Shown: positions 33,265 to 44,174, numbered from the stretch's first letter. The stretch: DNA of 64,000 nucleotides from Streptomyces sp. NRRL F-5135 (GCF_000719775.1 NZ_JOHR01000001.1:186001-250000), one strand, 5' to 3'. Translations and numbers: made by a program. The notes: generated by a model not told the origin, from the sequence alone.

Positions 33265-33657
33265 GTGAAACGGCAGCGGCGTGATGTGACCCGGCCCCGC
33301 GGGGCGCGGGTGCTGCTGCCGTTGGTGCTCGCGGTCGTCGCCGGTGTGCTGGCGATGCACGGCCTGGCGTCGGCCGACACGACCGCCGGCCACGACGCCG
33401 CGCCCACGAGCCACGCGATGACGGCCATGGCACCGGACTGCGTACAGCCGGAGCACGACGGCGGCGGGCACATGGACCACGCGGACGCCACCTGCGCGGC
33501 CGCCGGCATCGGCTCCGCCCCGGCGCTGCCCGCCCTGCCCGTCGCGGTCACCTCCGTCGGCCCGGTCACGCCGGTGGACGGGGCCCGCCACGTGTCCGGA
33601 GCGCCACCGGGCGGCTCCTCCGCCTCTCTGAGCGAACTGCAACTCCTGCGCATATAG
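33265..33657 (+). CDS. DUF6153-like secreted/membrane protein, His/Met-rich
   Basis: 130-residue exported protein. A basic start (KRQRRDVTRPRG) and one hydrophobic segment VLLPLVLAVVAGVLAMHGL act as signal or anchor. The mature part is rich in His, Met, Asp and Cys (SHAMTAMAPDC, HDGGGHMDHADATC), suggestive of metal binding. It fits the DUF6153 family of Streptomyces. The GTG at 33265 is the only start that includes the full hydrophobic segment. It is followed after 93 bases by the DUF305 gene, a recurring pair in actinomycetes as I recall. Function unknown; copper or other metal handling is a guess. Confidence 0.75.
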   Translation: MKRQRRDVTRPRGARVLLPLVLAVVAGVLAMHGLASADTTAGHDAAPTSHAMTAMAPDCVQPEHDGGGHMDHADATCAAAGIGSAPALPALPVAVTSVGPVTPVDGARHVSGAPPGGSSASLSELQLLRI

Positions 33658-33750
33658 GCAACCGCCCGCGGCGATCGGCCACCCGTACGGGGCCGATGGC
33701 CGTCCTCGGCATGCCCTCACACGTCCACCACGCACAGGAGTTGCTTTCCC

Positions 33751-34398
33751 ATGACCTCGTACCGACGCCCGGTCCGCCGGGCGGCCGTCGCCCTGGCCGT
33801 GTCCGGTGCCGCGCTCGTCCTCGCCGCCTGCGGCGGGAGCGACGGCGGCTCGCAGGGCCACTCCTCGGGCCACACCGGGAGCCCGTCCCCGCGCTCGTCC
33901 GCCTCGTCCTCCGCGTCCGACTCGGCGTCCGACTCCGCGCACAACGCCGCCGACGTCTCGTTCGCGCAGGGCATGGTCCCGCACCACCGGCAGGCGGTGG
34001 AGATGGCGGATCTCGCCGCCACCCGTGCCTCGTCGGCCGAGGTGAAGAAGCTCGCCGCCGAGATCCGCGAGGCCCAGGACCCGGAGATCCGGACCCTGAC
34101 GGGCTGGCTGAAGAGCTGGGGCGAGGACGTCCCGGCGGCCGACGGCGCGATGGACCACTCCGGGCACGACATGGCCGGAATGATGAGCGCGGACGACATG
34201 ACGGCGCTCGAGAAGGTGTCCGGGCAGGCGTTCGACACCGCATTTCTCGAGATGATGGTCGAGCACCACGAAGGCGCCGTCGAGATGGCCAGGACGGAGA
34301 AGTCCAAGGGCTCCCATCCGGGCGCCACGAGCATGGCCGACGACATCATCGCCTCCCAGAGCGCCGAGATCACTCGGATGAACACGCTCCTCGGCTAG
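33751..34398 (+). CDS. DUF305 lipoprotein
   Basis: 215-residue lipoprotein. Signal and lipobox VLAAC (Cys about residue 28), then a Ser/Gly/His-rich linker. The four-helix DUF305 domain follows with its two hallmark motifs, AQGMVPHHRQAVEMADLA (about residue 72) and LEMMVEHHEGAVEMA (about residue 170). Each carries a His pair and Met/Glu that resemble a metal site. A Met/His-rich loop MDHSGHDMAGMM separates the halves. DUF305 proteins frequently neighbour copper genes (family knowledge). The ATG at 33751 follows CAGGAG. Co-oriented with the DUF6153 gene. Confidence 0.88.
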   Translation: MTSYRRPVRRAAVALAVSGAALVLAACGGSDGGSQGHSSGHTGSPSPRSSASSSASDSASDSAHNAADVSFAQGMVPHHRQAVEMADLAATRASSAEVKKLAAEIREAQDPEIRTLTGWLKSWGEDVPAADGAMDHSGHDMAGMMSADDMTALEKVSGQAFDTAFLEMMVEHHEGAVEMARTEKSKGSHPGATSMADDIIASQSAEITRMNTLLG

Positions 34399-34482
34399 TG
34401 CCGCGACCGGCAAGGTTTGCCCGTCAAGGAGCGGCGTCCGGTGCGTGTGATCGCAAGGCGGCCGGAAGCCCTTGTAGCGGAG

Positions 34483-35346
34483 CTACCTGGGCTCCGGAAG
34501 ACTCAGGTCGATCTTGTTCCCCGTGGTGACGCACGCGACGATCCCGTACGTCTCCTGGGCGTAGTTGATGCCCGGCCGCACGGTGACGGTGCCGTTCTGG
34601 TCGACCTCGCACGGGTTGTTGAGCGTGCAGCGGCCGCCGTCCTCGTTGCCGGTGTTGTTGACCGCGACGACCTTGCCGGTGGTGTTGTCGAGCACCGGCG
34701 AGCCCGAGGTGCCGCCTATCGTGTCGCACGCGGAGGTGTACCGGACGGAGTCCTTCCAGGTCCAGCTCCCCTCCTTCAGCCGGTAGGCGAAGCCGTCGAT
34801 GGAGCAGCTGTAGACACGCTTCCAGTAGCCGGAGACGACCTTGATCGCGGTGCCCTGGACGGGGCGGGCGGCGTTCAGTTCCAGCGCCGTGATGCCGTAC
34901 GAGTTCTGTATCTGCGCGTAGGTGCTGGTGAGTTGGTACAGGGAGATGTCCGTGTCGGTCATCGTCGCGTACGCGATCTTGCTCGCGCGCAGGGTGGCGA
35001 CGCCGGTACCCGCCGAGTTCAGCAGGGTGAAGCTACGCGTGGAGGCCCGGTCCACGATGACCTGTCCCGCGGCCGGGAAACCGGTCTCCAGACAGTGGCC
35101 GTTGGACAGGACGAGGGCGGGGTCGCTCGGCTGCGACCCGGGCGTACGGACCACGGAGCCGGAACAGTTGCTCAGCGCCACCGTGCCGGCGAAGTCGATC
35201 GCCCGGACCGTGGGTGCCGGTGCGGTGCTCCGGGCCGGGACAGTCGCCGTGGGCGTTCCCGCGTCGTGGCTCGTGGCCGCCGCGGGTGCCGCTCCCGCTC
35301 CGAAGAGCAGGAGGGCTAGTAACGCGCCCAGGAGAGGCTTTCTCAT
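34483..35346 (-). CDS. Secreted trypsin-like serine protease (S1 family)
   Basis: Exported protease of 287 residues. The signal peptide MRKPLLGALLALLLFGAGAAPAAA is followed by a short Thr/Pro/Ala spacer and a chymotrypsin-fold domain. The catalytic triad is visible: His in LSNGHCLE, Asp in MTDTDISLYQL, Ser in GGTSGSPVLDN. Six or more Cys probably form disulfides. It resembles the V8/glutamyl-endopeptidase-like subgroup rather than large Streptomyces griseus proteases, and no long pro-domain is present. GAGGGG lies 7 bases before the ATG at 35346. Monocistronic; its promoter lies between 35347 and the palindrome at 35458. Confidence 0.88.
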   Translation of the reverse strand: MRKPLLGALLALLLFGAGAAPAAATSHDAGTPTATVPARSTAPAPTVRAIDFAGTVALSNCSGSVVRTPGSQPSDPALVLSNGHCLETGFPAAGQVIVDRASTRSFTLLNSAGTGVATLRASKIAYATMTDTDISLYQLTSTYAQIQNSYGITALELNAARPVQGTAIKVVSGYWKRVYSCSIDGFAYRLKEGSWTWKDSVRYTSACDTIGGTSGSPVLDNTTGKVVAVNNTGNEDGGRCTLNNPCEVDQNGTVTVRPGINYAQETYGIVACVTTGNKIDLSLPEPR

Positions 35347-35457
35347 AGGGGGTCCCCTCTGTGACCGAGATTCTCGGTTTGTCATGGGCATTGTTGACGT
35401 ACGGGCTGCGCCGGGCAACCACGCGTCACCAGGGGACCCTTGCCCCCGCGGGGGCCG

Positions 35458-35513
35458 ACGACGACATGAGGGTGGGCGGTGCCGGCCGGCACCGCCCACC
35501 CTCATGTCGTCGT
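35458..35513 (-). terminator. 56-bp perfect palindrome (28-bp arms)
   Basis: Perfect inverted repeat with no spacer; the left arm starts ACGACGACATGAGGGTGGGC and the centre is GCCGG/CCGGC at 35485/35486. It lies 28 bases past the stop of the small secreted protein gene, so it is probably its terminator. Its size and lack of a loop are exceptional. Confidence 0.75.
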
Positions 35514-35541
35514 TCTCCGTGACCCGGACCGGCTGGGGTCC

Positions 35542-35808
35542 TTACTGGACCAGGTCGTTGCCGGCCTTCACCGCGTCGGACCCGGCCTGTACGACGCCCT
35601 TCACGGCGCCCACCTTCTTCTGGACCTTGTCGCCGAGGAGCTGTTCCGCGACGGGCTTGGCCCGTTCGCCGACCGTCGCCGCCGTGCGGGCCGTACCGCT
35701 CAGGGTGCCACCGAGGTCGAGCGCCTGGGCGGCCTGGGCGGAGGGAGCGACGGCGGCGAGGAGGGCGGAGCCCGCCGCTGCGGTGGTGAGGATGCGATAC
35801 AGGTTCAT
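35542..35808 (-). CDS. Small secreted protein, hypothetical
   Basis: 88-residue exported protein. The signal peptide MNLYRILTTAAAGSALLAA... is cut after SAQA. The mature ~62 residues are amphipathic helical (GERAKPVAEQLLGDKVQKKVGAVKG, then GSDAVKAGNDLV), with no Cys. I recognise it only as the kind of small ATP-independent secreted protein common in Streptomyces; function unknown. It is followed by the 56-bp palindrome and precedes the protease gene on the same strand, and lies 46 bases downstream of the aspartate ammonia-lyase stop. Confidence 0.72.
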   Translation of the reverse strand: MNLYRILTTAAAGSALLAAVAPSAQAAQALDLGGTLSGTARTAATVGERAKPVAEQLLGDKVQKKVGAVKGVVQAGSDAVKAGNDLVQ

Positions 35809-35854
35809 GGTCGGTGTAACGCGTGAACGCGGGTGAGGACACGCGACAGGCTTC

Positions 35855-37285
<1,431 letters not shown>

Positions 37286-37352
37286 GACACAGGTGGTCCT
37301 TCGTGAGGGATGAGGAGGGTGTCGTGGGTGGGGGTCGAACGGGGACGGTGGC

Positions 37353-38465
37353 TCAGGCGGCCGGGTCCGCTTCCGGTCCCGTCGGGGCCGGGTCCCGCGG
37401 CGCGGCACCCGGGCCGTCGCCCTCGGGGACGGCCGCGAGTGCGGCGGACTCGGCGGCCAGGGCGCCCGCCGCGCGCAGGCTCCCCACGTCCCGGCCGCCC
37501 CCGATGACCGGCGTACGGGCGAAGGGCGCGAGCAGCGCCGGGTCGACACCGCACCGCAGCAGGGCCGCCGCCGTCACCGGCATCCGGGCCCGGTCGGCGC
37601 CGTCGGCGATCTTCACACCGACGGCCCGCCCGTCCGGCAGGGCCGCGACCTGGACGCCCTCGAAGCCGTCCTTGGCGAGGAGACCGGGCACCGCGCGCAT
37701 CAGCCGGGCGACATCGCGGGTCGTGCCCGAGACCAGTTCGGGGTGGTCCCGCATCGCCGCCGCGACCCGGCCCTCGTGGCCCTCGGGGGCGCCGGCGGCG
37801 ATCCGGGCGACGGCGCGGGTGAGGCCGTGCAGGGAGACCGAGAACAGCGGTGCGCCGCAGCCGTCCACCGTCACCCGGGCGATGCCCTGCCCGGTGAGGT
37901 CCTCCACGGCCCGGGCGACCGACCACTGGAGGGGGTGGCCGGGATCGAGGTAGTTCTCCAGCGACCAGCCCCGGGCCCTGGCGGTCATCACCATGGCGGC
38001 GTGCTTGCCCGAACAGTTCTGGGCGAGTCTGCTCGGGCCCCGGCCGGCACGCAGCCATGCGTCGCGTACGGCCGGGTCGTACGGCAGGTCGGGGACGTTG
38101 CGCAGATCGTCCTCGGTCAGGCCGGCCGCCTCGAGGATCCGCCGGGCCGTGGCCAGATGCCGCTCCTCGCCGGAGTGGCTGGCGGTGGTCAGGGCGAGGG
38201 CCTCCTCGTCCGGCGGCAGCAGACCGGCCCGCAGCAGCGCGACGGCCTGGACCGGCTTGAGCGCGGAGCGTGGGTAGAACGCCGCTTCGATGTCGCCCGC
38301 GGCGAATTCCACCGTTCCGTCCGCCGCCAGTACGACGACCGACCCGTGGTGGACGCCCTCGACGACGCCGCCGCGCACCACATGGGCGAGGGGGACGTGG
38401 GCGGGCACCCGGACGGCGGGCGGCTCGGCGGAGGCGTGGTCGTCGGGCGTGAGCGTGTGGTTCAT
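37353..38465 (-). CDS. Asparaginase (L-asparaginase II / rhizobial type)
   Basis: Predicted cytoplasmic asparaginase of 370 residues hydrolysing L-asparagine to aspartate and ammonia. Segments [37 protein letters not shown] and [13 protein letters not shown] identify the Rhizobium-etli-type (thermolabile) asparaginase family, which differs from the E. coli AnsA/AnsB type; Ser-Lys pairs in KPVQ and SGKHAAM regions are the catalytic elements. A Pro/Ala/Glu-rich tail of about 35 residues is added at the C-terminus. ATG at 38465 overlaps the permease stop (ATGA), giving coupling. Part of the gntR-ansP-asparaginase-aspA operon. Confidence 0.9.
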   Translation of the reverse strand: MNHTLTPDDHASAEPPAVRVPAHVPLAHVVRGGVVEGVHHGSVVVLAADGTVEFAAGDIEAAFYPRSALKPVQAVALLRAGLLPPDEEALALTTASHSGEERHLATARRILEAAGLTEDDLRNVPDLPYDPAVRDAWLRAGRGPSRLAQNCSGKHAAMVMTARARGWSLENYLDPGHPLQWSVARAVEDLTGQGIARVTVDGCGAPLFSVSLHGLTRAVARIAAGAPEGHEGRVAAAMRDHPELVSGTTRDVARLMRAVPGLLAKDGFEGVQVAALPDGRAVGVKIADGADRARMPVTAAALLRCGVDPALLAPFARTPVIGGGRDVGSLRAAGALAAESAALAAVPEGDGPGAAPRDPAPTGPEADPAA

Positions 38466-40012
38466 CGTCGCCCTTCGTCGTCGCGCGTGCCGTTGTCGTC
38501 GCCGGTGCGGCCGGTACCGCCGGTGCCATGGGCGCCGTCGCCACGCGAGCCGCCGGAACGCTCGTACGCCGCGGCCTCGCGTACGCTCCCGACCCGGCCC
38601 CGTACCAGGAACCAGCCGCCCACCAGCGCCGCCACGATCAGCGGCAGACACAGCACGGTCGTCCGGCCGGCTCCGCCGTCGGCCCACATCAGGACCAGGA
38701 CGGAGGCGAGGAAGACCAGCGTGACCACCTCGGTGTACGGGGAGCCGGGCAGCCGGTAGCCGGGGCGGACGACCTCGCCCGCCCGGGCCTTCCGCCAGAA
38801 CAGCAGGTGACAGATCATGATCATCGCCCAGGTGCTCAGGATGCCGATCGCGGCGAAGTTCAGCACGATCTCGAAGGCGTCCTTGGGCACCACGAAGTTG
38901 AGTCCGACGCCCAGGACGCAGACGCCCGAGGTGAGCAGGATGCCGCCGTACGGGACCTGGGTGCGGCTCATCACGCCGGTGAACGTGGGCGCCGAGCCGG
39001 ACTTCGCCATGGAACGCAGGATGCGACCGGTGGAGTAGAGGCCGGAGTTGAGGCTGGACATCGCGGCGGTGAGCACGACGAGGTTCATCACACCGCCGGC
39101 CGCCGGCACACCGATGTTGGACAGGACGGTCACGAAGGGGCTCTCGCCGGCGGAGTAGGCGTTCCACGGCAGCAGCATCGTCAGCAGGACGACGGAGCCG
39201 ACGTAGAACAGGGCCACCCGCCACATGATGGAGTTGATCGCCTTCGGCATGACCTTCTCCGGCTCCGCCGTCTCGCCCGCCGTCACACCGACCAGCTCGA
39301 CCGAGGCGTACGCGAAGACGACGCCCTGGATGACGAGCAGCATCGGAAGCACGCCGGAGGGGAACACACCGCCGTTGTCGGTGATCAGCGAGGGACCGGG
39401 GGTGTGCCCGTCCACCGGTTGCTGGGTGACCAGCAGGAAGATGCCGATCAGCATGAAGGCGACCAGCGCCCCGACCTTGATGATCGCGAACCAGAACTCC
39501 AGTTCGCCGAAGAACTTCACGGAGATGAGGTTCACGGTCAGCACGACCGCGAGGGCGATCAGGGCGATCACCCACTGCGGTATGTCGCTGAACATGCCCC
39601 AGTAGTGGGTGTAGGTCGCCACCGCCGTGATGTCGGCGATCCCGGTGGTCGCCCAGTTCAGGAAGTACATCCAGCCCGCGACGAACGCGCCCTTCTCGCC
39701 GAGGAACTCACGGGCGTAGGAGACGAACGCGCCGGAGGACGGCCGGTGCAGGACGAGCTCGCCGAGCGCGCGCACCACCAGGAAGGCGAACACACCGCAC
39801 ACGGCGTACGCGAGGGCCAGCGAGGGGCCTGCGCCGGCGAGCCGGCCGCCCGCGCCGAGGAAGAGCCCGGTGCCGATCGCACCGCCGATGGCGATCATGT
39901 TGACGTGCCGGGACTTCAGGGACTTGCTGTAACCGGCGTCACCGGCGTCGACATGCGGACCGCTCGGCGGCGCCTGTCGCCGCACCTCCTGCTGGAGGGA
40001 TTGCTCGCTCAC
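38462..40012 (-). CDS. ansP: L-asparagine / amino acid permease (APC family)
   Basis: Inner-membrane proton-coupled amino acid importer, 516 residues, twelve helices. Family signature near the N-terminus: [23 protein letters not shown], then [23 protein letters not shown] and [18 protein letters not shown]. The C-terminus ends in a Gly/Asp/Arg-rich polar tail. The position between a FadR-like regulator and asparaginase supports asparagine as substrate. The GTG at 40012 overlaps the regulator stop (GTGA). All four genes are on the minus strand with overlaps, so import and catabolism are co-expressed. Confidence 0.9.
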   Translation of the reverse strand: MSEQSLQQEVRRQAPPSGPHVDAGDAGYSKSLKSRHVNMIAIGGAIGTGLFLGAGGRLAGAGPSLALAYAVCGVFAFLVVRALGELVLHRPSSGAFVSYAREFLGEKGAFVAGWMYFLNWATTGIADITAVATYTHYWGMFSDIPQWVIALIALAVVLTVNLISVKFFGELEFWFAIIKVGALVAFMLIGIFLLVTQQPVDGHTPGPSLITDNGGVFPSGVLPMLLVIQGVVFAYASVELVGVTAGETAEPEKVMPKAINSIMWRVALFYVGSVVLLTMLLPWNAYSAGESPFVTVLSNIGVPAAGGVMNLVVLTAAMSSLNSGLYSTGRILRSMAKSGSAPTFTGVMSRTQVPYGGILLTSGVCVLGVGLNFVVPKDAFEIVLNFAAIGILSTWAMIMICHLLFWRKARAGEVVRPGYRLPGSPYTEVVTLVFLASVLVLMWADGGAGRTTVLCLPLIVAALVGGWFLVRGRVGSVREAAAYERSGGSRGDGAHGTGGTGRTGDDNGTRDDEGRR

Positions 40013-40746
40013 GTCTGGGTTTCGCCTTCTTCGGGGGGATCGTTGCGGTGGGGGGACCGCACGATGGTGGTCAGGGTCGACTCGACGCGTGCGAGATGGT
40101 GTGTCATCGCTTCCACGGCGTCGTGCTCGGAGCGGTCGACCAGCGCCTCGACGATGAGCCGGTGTTCCTCGTTCGACTGCTCGCGCCGCCCGCCGACGTC
40201 GTTGAGGAACGCGGACTGGCGCGCCAGCGCGTCGCGGATCTCCTCTATGACCCGGCGGAAGACGGGGTTCTGGGCGGCCTGGGCGACGGCGAGATGGAAG
40301 AGTGTGTCCATCGCGACCCAGGCGGTGGTGTCCGTCTCCCGTTCCATCCGGTCCAGCAGGTGGGTCAGATGGTCCAGGTCCTCGGGCGTGCGGCGCACAG
40401 CAGCGTACCCCGCCACCGGGATTTCCACGTGCCGGCGTACTTCCAGCAGGTCGCTCGCCGCGTAGTCGCCGAAGGTGGGGTCCTCCACCGGGCCGGCGGA
40501 GACGACGAAGGTGCCCTTCCCCGTGCGGGAGACGGTGAGCCCCATCGTCTGGAGGGCGCGCAGCGCCTCCCGGAGGACCGGACGGCTCACTGTCAGGCGG
40601 CGGCAGAGCTCGGCCTCGGAGGGCAGCTTCTCCCCCACCGCGTACTCGCCCCGCTCGATGGCGGCGCGCAGGTGGCTCAGTACGGCTTCCATCGCGCTGA
40701 CACGTCGGGGCACATCGCCGGCTGTCTGGCTGTCTGACAGGTTCAC
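40009..40746 (-). CDS. GntR family regulator, FadR/FCD subgroup
   Basis: 245-residue repressor-type regulator. Winged HTH at about residues 15-80 ([50 protein letters not shown]). An FCD ligand domain of about residues 95-225 contains the metal-binding [15 protein letters not shown] and [14 protein letters not shown]. First gene of the asparagine operon, so asparagine or aspartate is the likely effector (inference). The GTG at 40746 follows AGGATG; the frame extends to 40782. A palindrome CTGTC-T-GACAG (40730-40740) lies in the first codons and may be its operator. Confidence 0.87.
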   Translation of the reverse strand: MNLSDSQTAGDVPRRVSAMEAVLSHLRAAIERGEYAVGEKLPSEAELCRRLTVSRPVLREALRALQTMGLTVSRTGKGTFVVSAGPVEDPTFGDYAASDLLEVRRHVEIPVAGYAAVRRTPEDLDHLTHLLDRMERETDTTAWVAMDTLFHLAVAQAAQNPVFRRVIEEIRDALARQSAFLNDVGGRREQSNEEHRLIVEALVDRSEHDAVEAMTHHLARVESTLTTIVRSPHRNDPPEEGETQT

Positions 40747-41156
40747 CCGGGCATCCTGAAGTGCGCCGAAGACCCTTGTCAAGGTGTGTGACCGGGTCGA
40801 CCGTGGTCCCGCCGCGCCGTTCGCGCCCGGCGACGGAGGTCACGGATCCGGTACGACGGCCCGCACCGGCGCGGACGGCTCCCCGGCCCGGACGGGCGGG
40901 CCCCCGGTGGGTACGGCACCGGCAGCGGAGTTACGGTCGAGGCAGGCACACCGCACCCCGGGCCGGCTCCGCCGTGTCGCTGGCGGCGCCGGTCCGGCGT
41001 GATGTGGTGTGTGTGGGCACGCGGTGGACGCCTCGGCCGCGCCGGGTACGGGTCCGGCCTTCCGGAGCGGGTGGTCGTGCCCGGGGGCGTGCCGACGGCC
41101 CCCGGACGCGCCACCGGTGCACGTGTGCCGGCATGCGGGAAGGAGAGCTGATTCCG
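40747..41156. other. Divergent intergenic region, GntR operon / VOC gene
   Basis: 410 bases between divergent genes. No convincing gene is present, and open frames have no ribosome sites. It should carry the promoters of the asparagine operon (left) and the VOC gene (right). AAGGAG at 41140-41145 is the ribosome site of the latter. Confidence 0.5.
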
Positions 41157-41963
41157 TTGTCCGACACCGAAATTCCCTTGGCTGATCATCCCGAACACAT
41201 CTCGCCCGAGCACGGCGCTCCGTGCTGGGTCAACCTGATGAGCCGCGATCTCCGGTCGGCTCAGGAGTTCTACGCGGCGGTGCTGGGCTGGCACTTCCGC
41301 CCCGCCCTGTTCGGGGAGGAGTTCGCCGTCGCGCTGGACGACGACGGGGAGCCGGTGGCGGGCATCGGGGCGCTGGGGCCCGGCTGGCGGGTGCCGGTGG
41401 CCTGGACGCCGTACTTCGCCGTGGACGACGCGGACGAGACCGCCGACCGGGTGCGGGAACGCGGTGGCACCGTCGCGGTGGGGCCCCTCAGATTCGGCGC
41501 CGGGCGCGCCTTGCTCGCCGCCGACCGCGACGGAGCCGTCTTCGGCTGCTGGGAGGGCCGTACGCTCCCCTGGTCCGTGGGCCGGGGAAGCGCACCGGCC
41601 GTCCTGGAACTGCGCACCCGCGACGCCTTCGACGCCGCCCTCTTCTACGGCGAGGTGCTCGGCTGGGCGGAGAGCGGGTCGAGCGGGTGCGACGTCGCCT
41701 ACGAGCACGATCACGTCGTCGTCCGCGACAGCACCCATGTCGTCGCCTCCTTGTGCGGCGGCGCGCTCGAGGCGGCTCCCGACCCCCGACTGCTGCCGCG
41801 GTGGGAGATGCAGGTGCGGGTCCGCGAGGTGGCGGCGGTGGCGGTGGCGGCCGAGTCCGCGGGGGGCGCGGTGGCCCCGCGTCCGCCGGTCGAGGGGAAC
41901 CTGTGCGGCCGGGCCCTCATCCGGGATCCCGACGGCGCGCAGTTCATCATCACGGAGGCGTAG
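41157..41963 (+). CDS. Two-domain VOC family protein
   Basis: 268-residue protein with tandem glyoxalase-fold domains: residues about 15-125 (CWVNLMSRDLRSAQEFYAAVLGW ... FAVDDADETADRVRERGG) and 145-265 (AVLELRTRDAFDAALFYGEVLGW ... IRDPDGAQFIITEA). This duplicated form resembles the Cfp30B-like proteins of actinobacteria. Function unknown; a hydroxylase role has been suggested in annotation only. The TTG at 41157 gives the family-like start LSDTEIPLADHPEHISPEHG, with AAGGAG 11 bases upstream; the alternative is ATG at 41133. Confidence 0.83.
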   Translation: MSDTEIPLADHPEHISPEHGAPCWVNLMSRDLRSAQEFYAAVLGWHFRPALFGEEFAVALDDDGEPVAGIGALGPGWRVPVAWTPYFAVDDADETADRVRERGGTVAVGPLRFGAGRALLAADRDGAVFGCWEGRTLPWSVGRGSAPAVLELRTRDAFDAALFYGEVLGWAESGSSGCDVAYEHDHVVVRDSTHVVASLCGGALEAAPDPRLLPRWEMQVRVREVAAVAVAAESAGGAVAPRPPVEGNLCGRALIRDPDGAQFIITEA

Positions 41964-42027
41964 CGCCTGGCGTGCGCGTCCCGCGATCAGGTGGGTGACC
42001 GCCCGCCTGACAACGCCCCGGCACACC

Positions 42028-42071
42028 TCGTCGCGATGTCACGGCGTCATCGTCGCGATGTCACGGCGTCA
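42028..42071. repeat. 22-bp perfect tandem duplication and GTCACGNCGTCA cluster
   Basis: Two head-to-tail copies of TCGTCGCGATGTCACGGCGTCA (42028-42049, 42050-42071), followed to about 42134 by degenerate GTCACG-containing units. It lies between the VOC gene and the 3' end of the alcohol dehydrogenase gene and even contributes its last codons. Probably slippage-generated. Confidence 0.8.
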
Positions 42072-42121
42072 CAGCGTCACGACGTCACGGCCGGGGCGTC
42101 ACGCGCGGGCATCACGCGCCG

Positions 42122-43305
42122 TCACGGCGTCATGACCGCCTTGACCATGCCGTCCCGCTTGGCCTGGAACGTCCGGTAGGCCTGGGGGCCTCTTCCAGCG
42201 GCAGGGTGTGCGTGGCGAAGTGGTCGACCCCGAGGACGTCCTCCTCGTTCAGCAGCGGCAGGATGTCGTCGACCCACCGCCTGACGTTCGCCTGGCCCAT
42301 GCGGAGCTGGACCTGTTTGTCGAACAGTGTGAGCATCGGTACGGGGTCGAGAGCGCCTCCGTAGACGCCCGACACGGAGATCGTGCCCCCGCGGCGCACG
42401 GCGTCGACGGCGAGGTCGAAGGCCACCATGCTGTCCACACCGGCGCGGTCCATCATCTTCGCGCCCAGGGCGTCCGGGAGCAGGCCGGCGAACCGCTGGG
42501 CGGCCTTGGCCAGCGGTGCGCCGTGGGCCTCCATGCCGACCGCCTCGATCACCGCGTCCGTGCCCCGGCCGTCGGTGAGCCGGCGGATCTCGTCGGCGAC
42601 GTCCTTGCCGTGCTCGTTGAGATCGAGCGTATGGACGCCCCTGGCCCAGGCCCTGGACAGCCTCTCGGGCACGAGGTCGACCCCGATGACCTGGCCCGCG
42701 CCCTGGTGGAGGGCTATCCGCGCGGCCATGTCCCCGATCGGGCCGAGCCCGAGCACGGTGACACTGCCGCCCGGCGGGATGTCGGCGTACGCGACGGCCT
42801 GCCAGGCCGTGGGCAGCACGTCGGAGAGGTAGAGGTAGCGCTGGTCGGGCGGGCCGTGCTCCACCTTGACCGGCAAGGTGTTGCCGAACGGCACGCGCAG
42901 CAACTCCGCCTGTCCGCCGGGGACCTGGCCGTAGAGCTTCGTGTAGCCGAACAGCGAGGCGCCCATGCCGCGCTCCCGGACCTGGGTGGACTCGCACTGG
43001 GACTGGAGTCCCTGGCGGCACATCCAGCAGGTGCCGCAGGAGACGTTGAACGGCACGACGACCCGGTCCCCGACCGACACCGCCGTGACCTCCGGCCCCA
43101 CCTCCTCGACGACACCCATCGGTTCGTGCCCGAGGATGTCGCCCGGTTCGAGGTACGGCCCGAGCACCTCGTACAGATGCAGATCGGAGCCGCAGAGCCC
43201 CGTCGAGGTGATCCGGACGATGATGTCGGTGGGCTGCTCGATCTTCGGGTCGGGGACGGTGTCCACTCGTACGTCGCGCTTGCCGTGCCAGGTCAGAGCC
43301 CTCAT
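42122..43305 (-). pseudogene. Zinc-dependent alcohol dehydrogenase (formaldehyde dehydrogenase-like), 3' frameshift
   Basis: MDR-family dehydrogenase, about 394 residues if repaired. Catalytic zinc ligands appear in GLCGSDLHLY and GHEPMGVVEE. The structural zinc Cys are CGTCWMCRQGLQSQC. The NAD loop is VLGLGPIGDMAARIA. The layout is that of the glutathione-independent FDH-like group. A missing C in a five-C run (plus-strand G5 at 42184-42188) shifts the frame near residue 373. As read, the protein ends at 42130 with an unrelated tail; one added base restores QAYRTFQAKRDGMVKAVMTP ending at 42122. Function may be retained if this is a sequencing error. AAGGAG lies 5 bases before the ATG. Confidence 0.82.
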
Positions 43306-43622
43306 CACCACTCCTTGACGATCGGCGGTTCGGTGCGCCGCGACCGCGCGCCGGGCGCGGCGGCGACACTGCGTCCCTTCCCACCATGCGGCAGGTCACG
43401 CCCGCCCGCTCAGCGGCGGCGGGGACGCCGACGGGGCCTTCCCCGGGCGCCTTGCCGCCTGCCCCGCACCCTTCCCGCGCCCTTCCCGCGCGCTCCCCCT
43501 TCGCGTTCCTCGGACGGAAGAGCGAGGGAACAAAACTCCTATACCATGGGATAACGCACGCCAGAATGTGCGCAGAACGCGCTTGGAACAGTGTGTCGTC
43601 TCCGAATGCACGGAGAGGGACC
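43306..43622 (+). other. Promoter region of gas vesicle cluster
   Basis: 317 bases between the dehydrogenase start and gvpO, without a supported gene. An AT-richer segment around 43529-43560 (AAAACTCCTATACCATGGG) is the best place for the gvp promoter; no consensus was matched with confidence. CGGAGAGGGACC gives the gvpO ribosome site. Confidence 0.5.
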
Positions 43623-44021
43623 ATGGCCGTCGAGGACGAACGCGAACGAGGCCGGAGCGCGCCCCGGGATGCCTCCGCCACGCGGCCGGCGGGTCGCCGT
43701 GGCGGCACCGGCCGGGAGGACTCCGAGCACGCCGGGCACCCCGTGCGGCGCGGGCCTCGCCGGGTTTCCGCACCGCAGGCCATGCGGTCCGCGTCCGAAC
43801 AGCTCGAGGAGCTGCTGGGGCGGGCCCCGGAGTCGGTCTCGGCCGTGCGGCCCACCGACCAGGGCTGGCAGGCCGATGTCGAGGTCGAGGAACTCTCGCG
43901 CGTGCCCGAGACCACCAGCGTGATGGCGAGCTACCGGGTGTCACTGGACGAGGAGGGCGCGCTGATGTCGTACGAGCGGACCCGCCGCTACACCCGGGGA
44001 CAGATCGACCGGGGTACGTGA
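43623..44021 (+). CDS. gvpO: Gas vesicle protein GvpO
   Basis: 132-residue first protein of the gas vesicle cluster. The N-terminal ~45 residues are charged and disordered (Arg/Asp/Ala-rich). The GvpO domain follows: AMRSASEQLEELLGRAPESVSAV, GWQADVEVEELSRVPETTSVMASYRVSLDEEGALMSY and the closing RTRRYTRGQ. GvpO is required for vesicle formation in haloarchaea and is a regulator or assembly factor; its role in streptomycetes is not defined. ATG at 43623 with GAGAGGG upstream. gvpA follows after 153 bases. Confidence 0.88.
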   Translation: MAVEDERERGRSAPRDASATRPAGRRGGTGREDSEHAGHPVRRGPRRVSAPQAMRSASEQLEELLGRAPESVSAVRPTDQGWQADVEVEELSRVPETTSVMASYRVSLDEEGALMSYERTRRYTRGQIDRGT

Positions 44022-44174
44022 CCGCGCCCGGCCCGGCGGCCGGGAGCGGGTGGGCGTGCGGGAACGCGCACGCGACGCCCCGTCGGCCCGGTGGGCCGTC
44101 CGGGGCGTGCAGGACGCGAGCAAGTGCCGGCTCCTCCCCTCACGTCGGGAGGCGGCCCGGTGGAGGGAGTCACC

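Noticed and set aside
33114..33268. Short open frame MSATENDESLFVGSV after the second siderophore permease
   Set aside because: No ribosome site, mixed composition, overlaps the DUF6153 start in another frame and contains the dyad; more likely intergenic.
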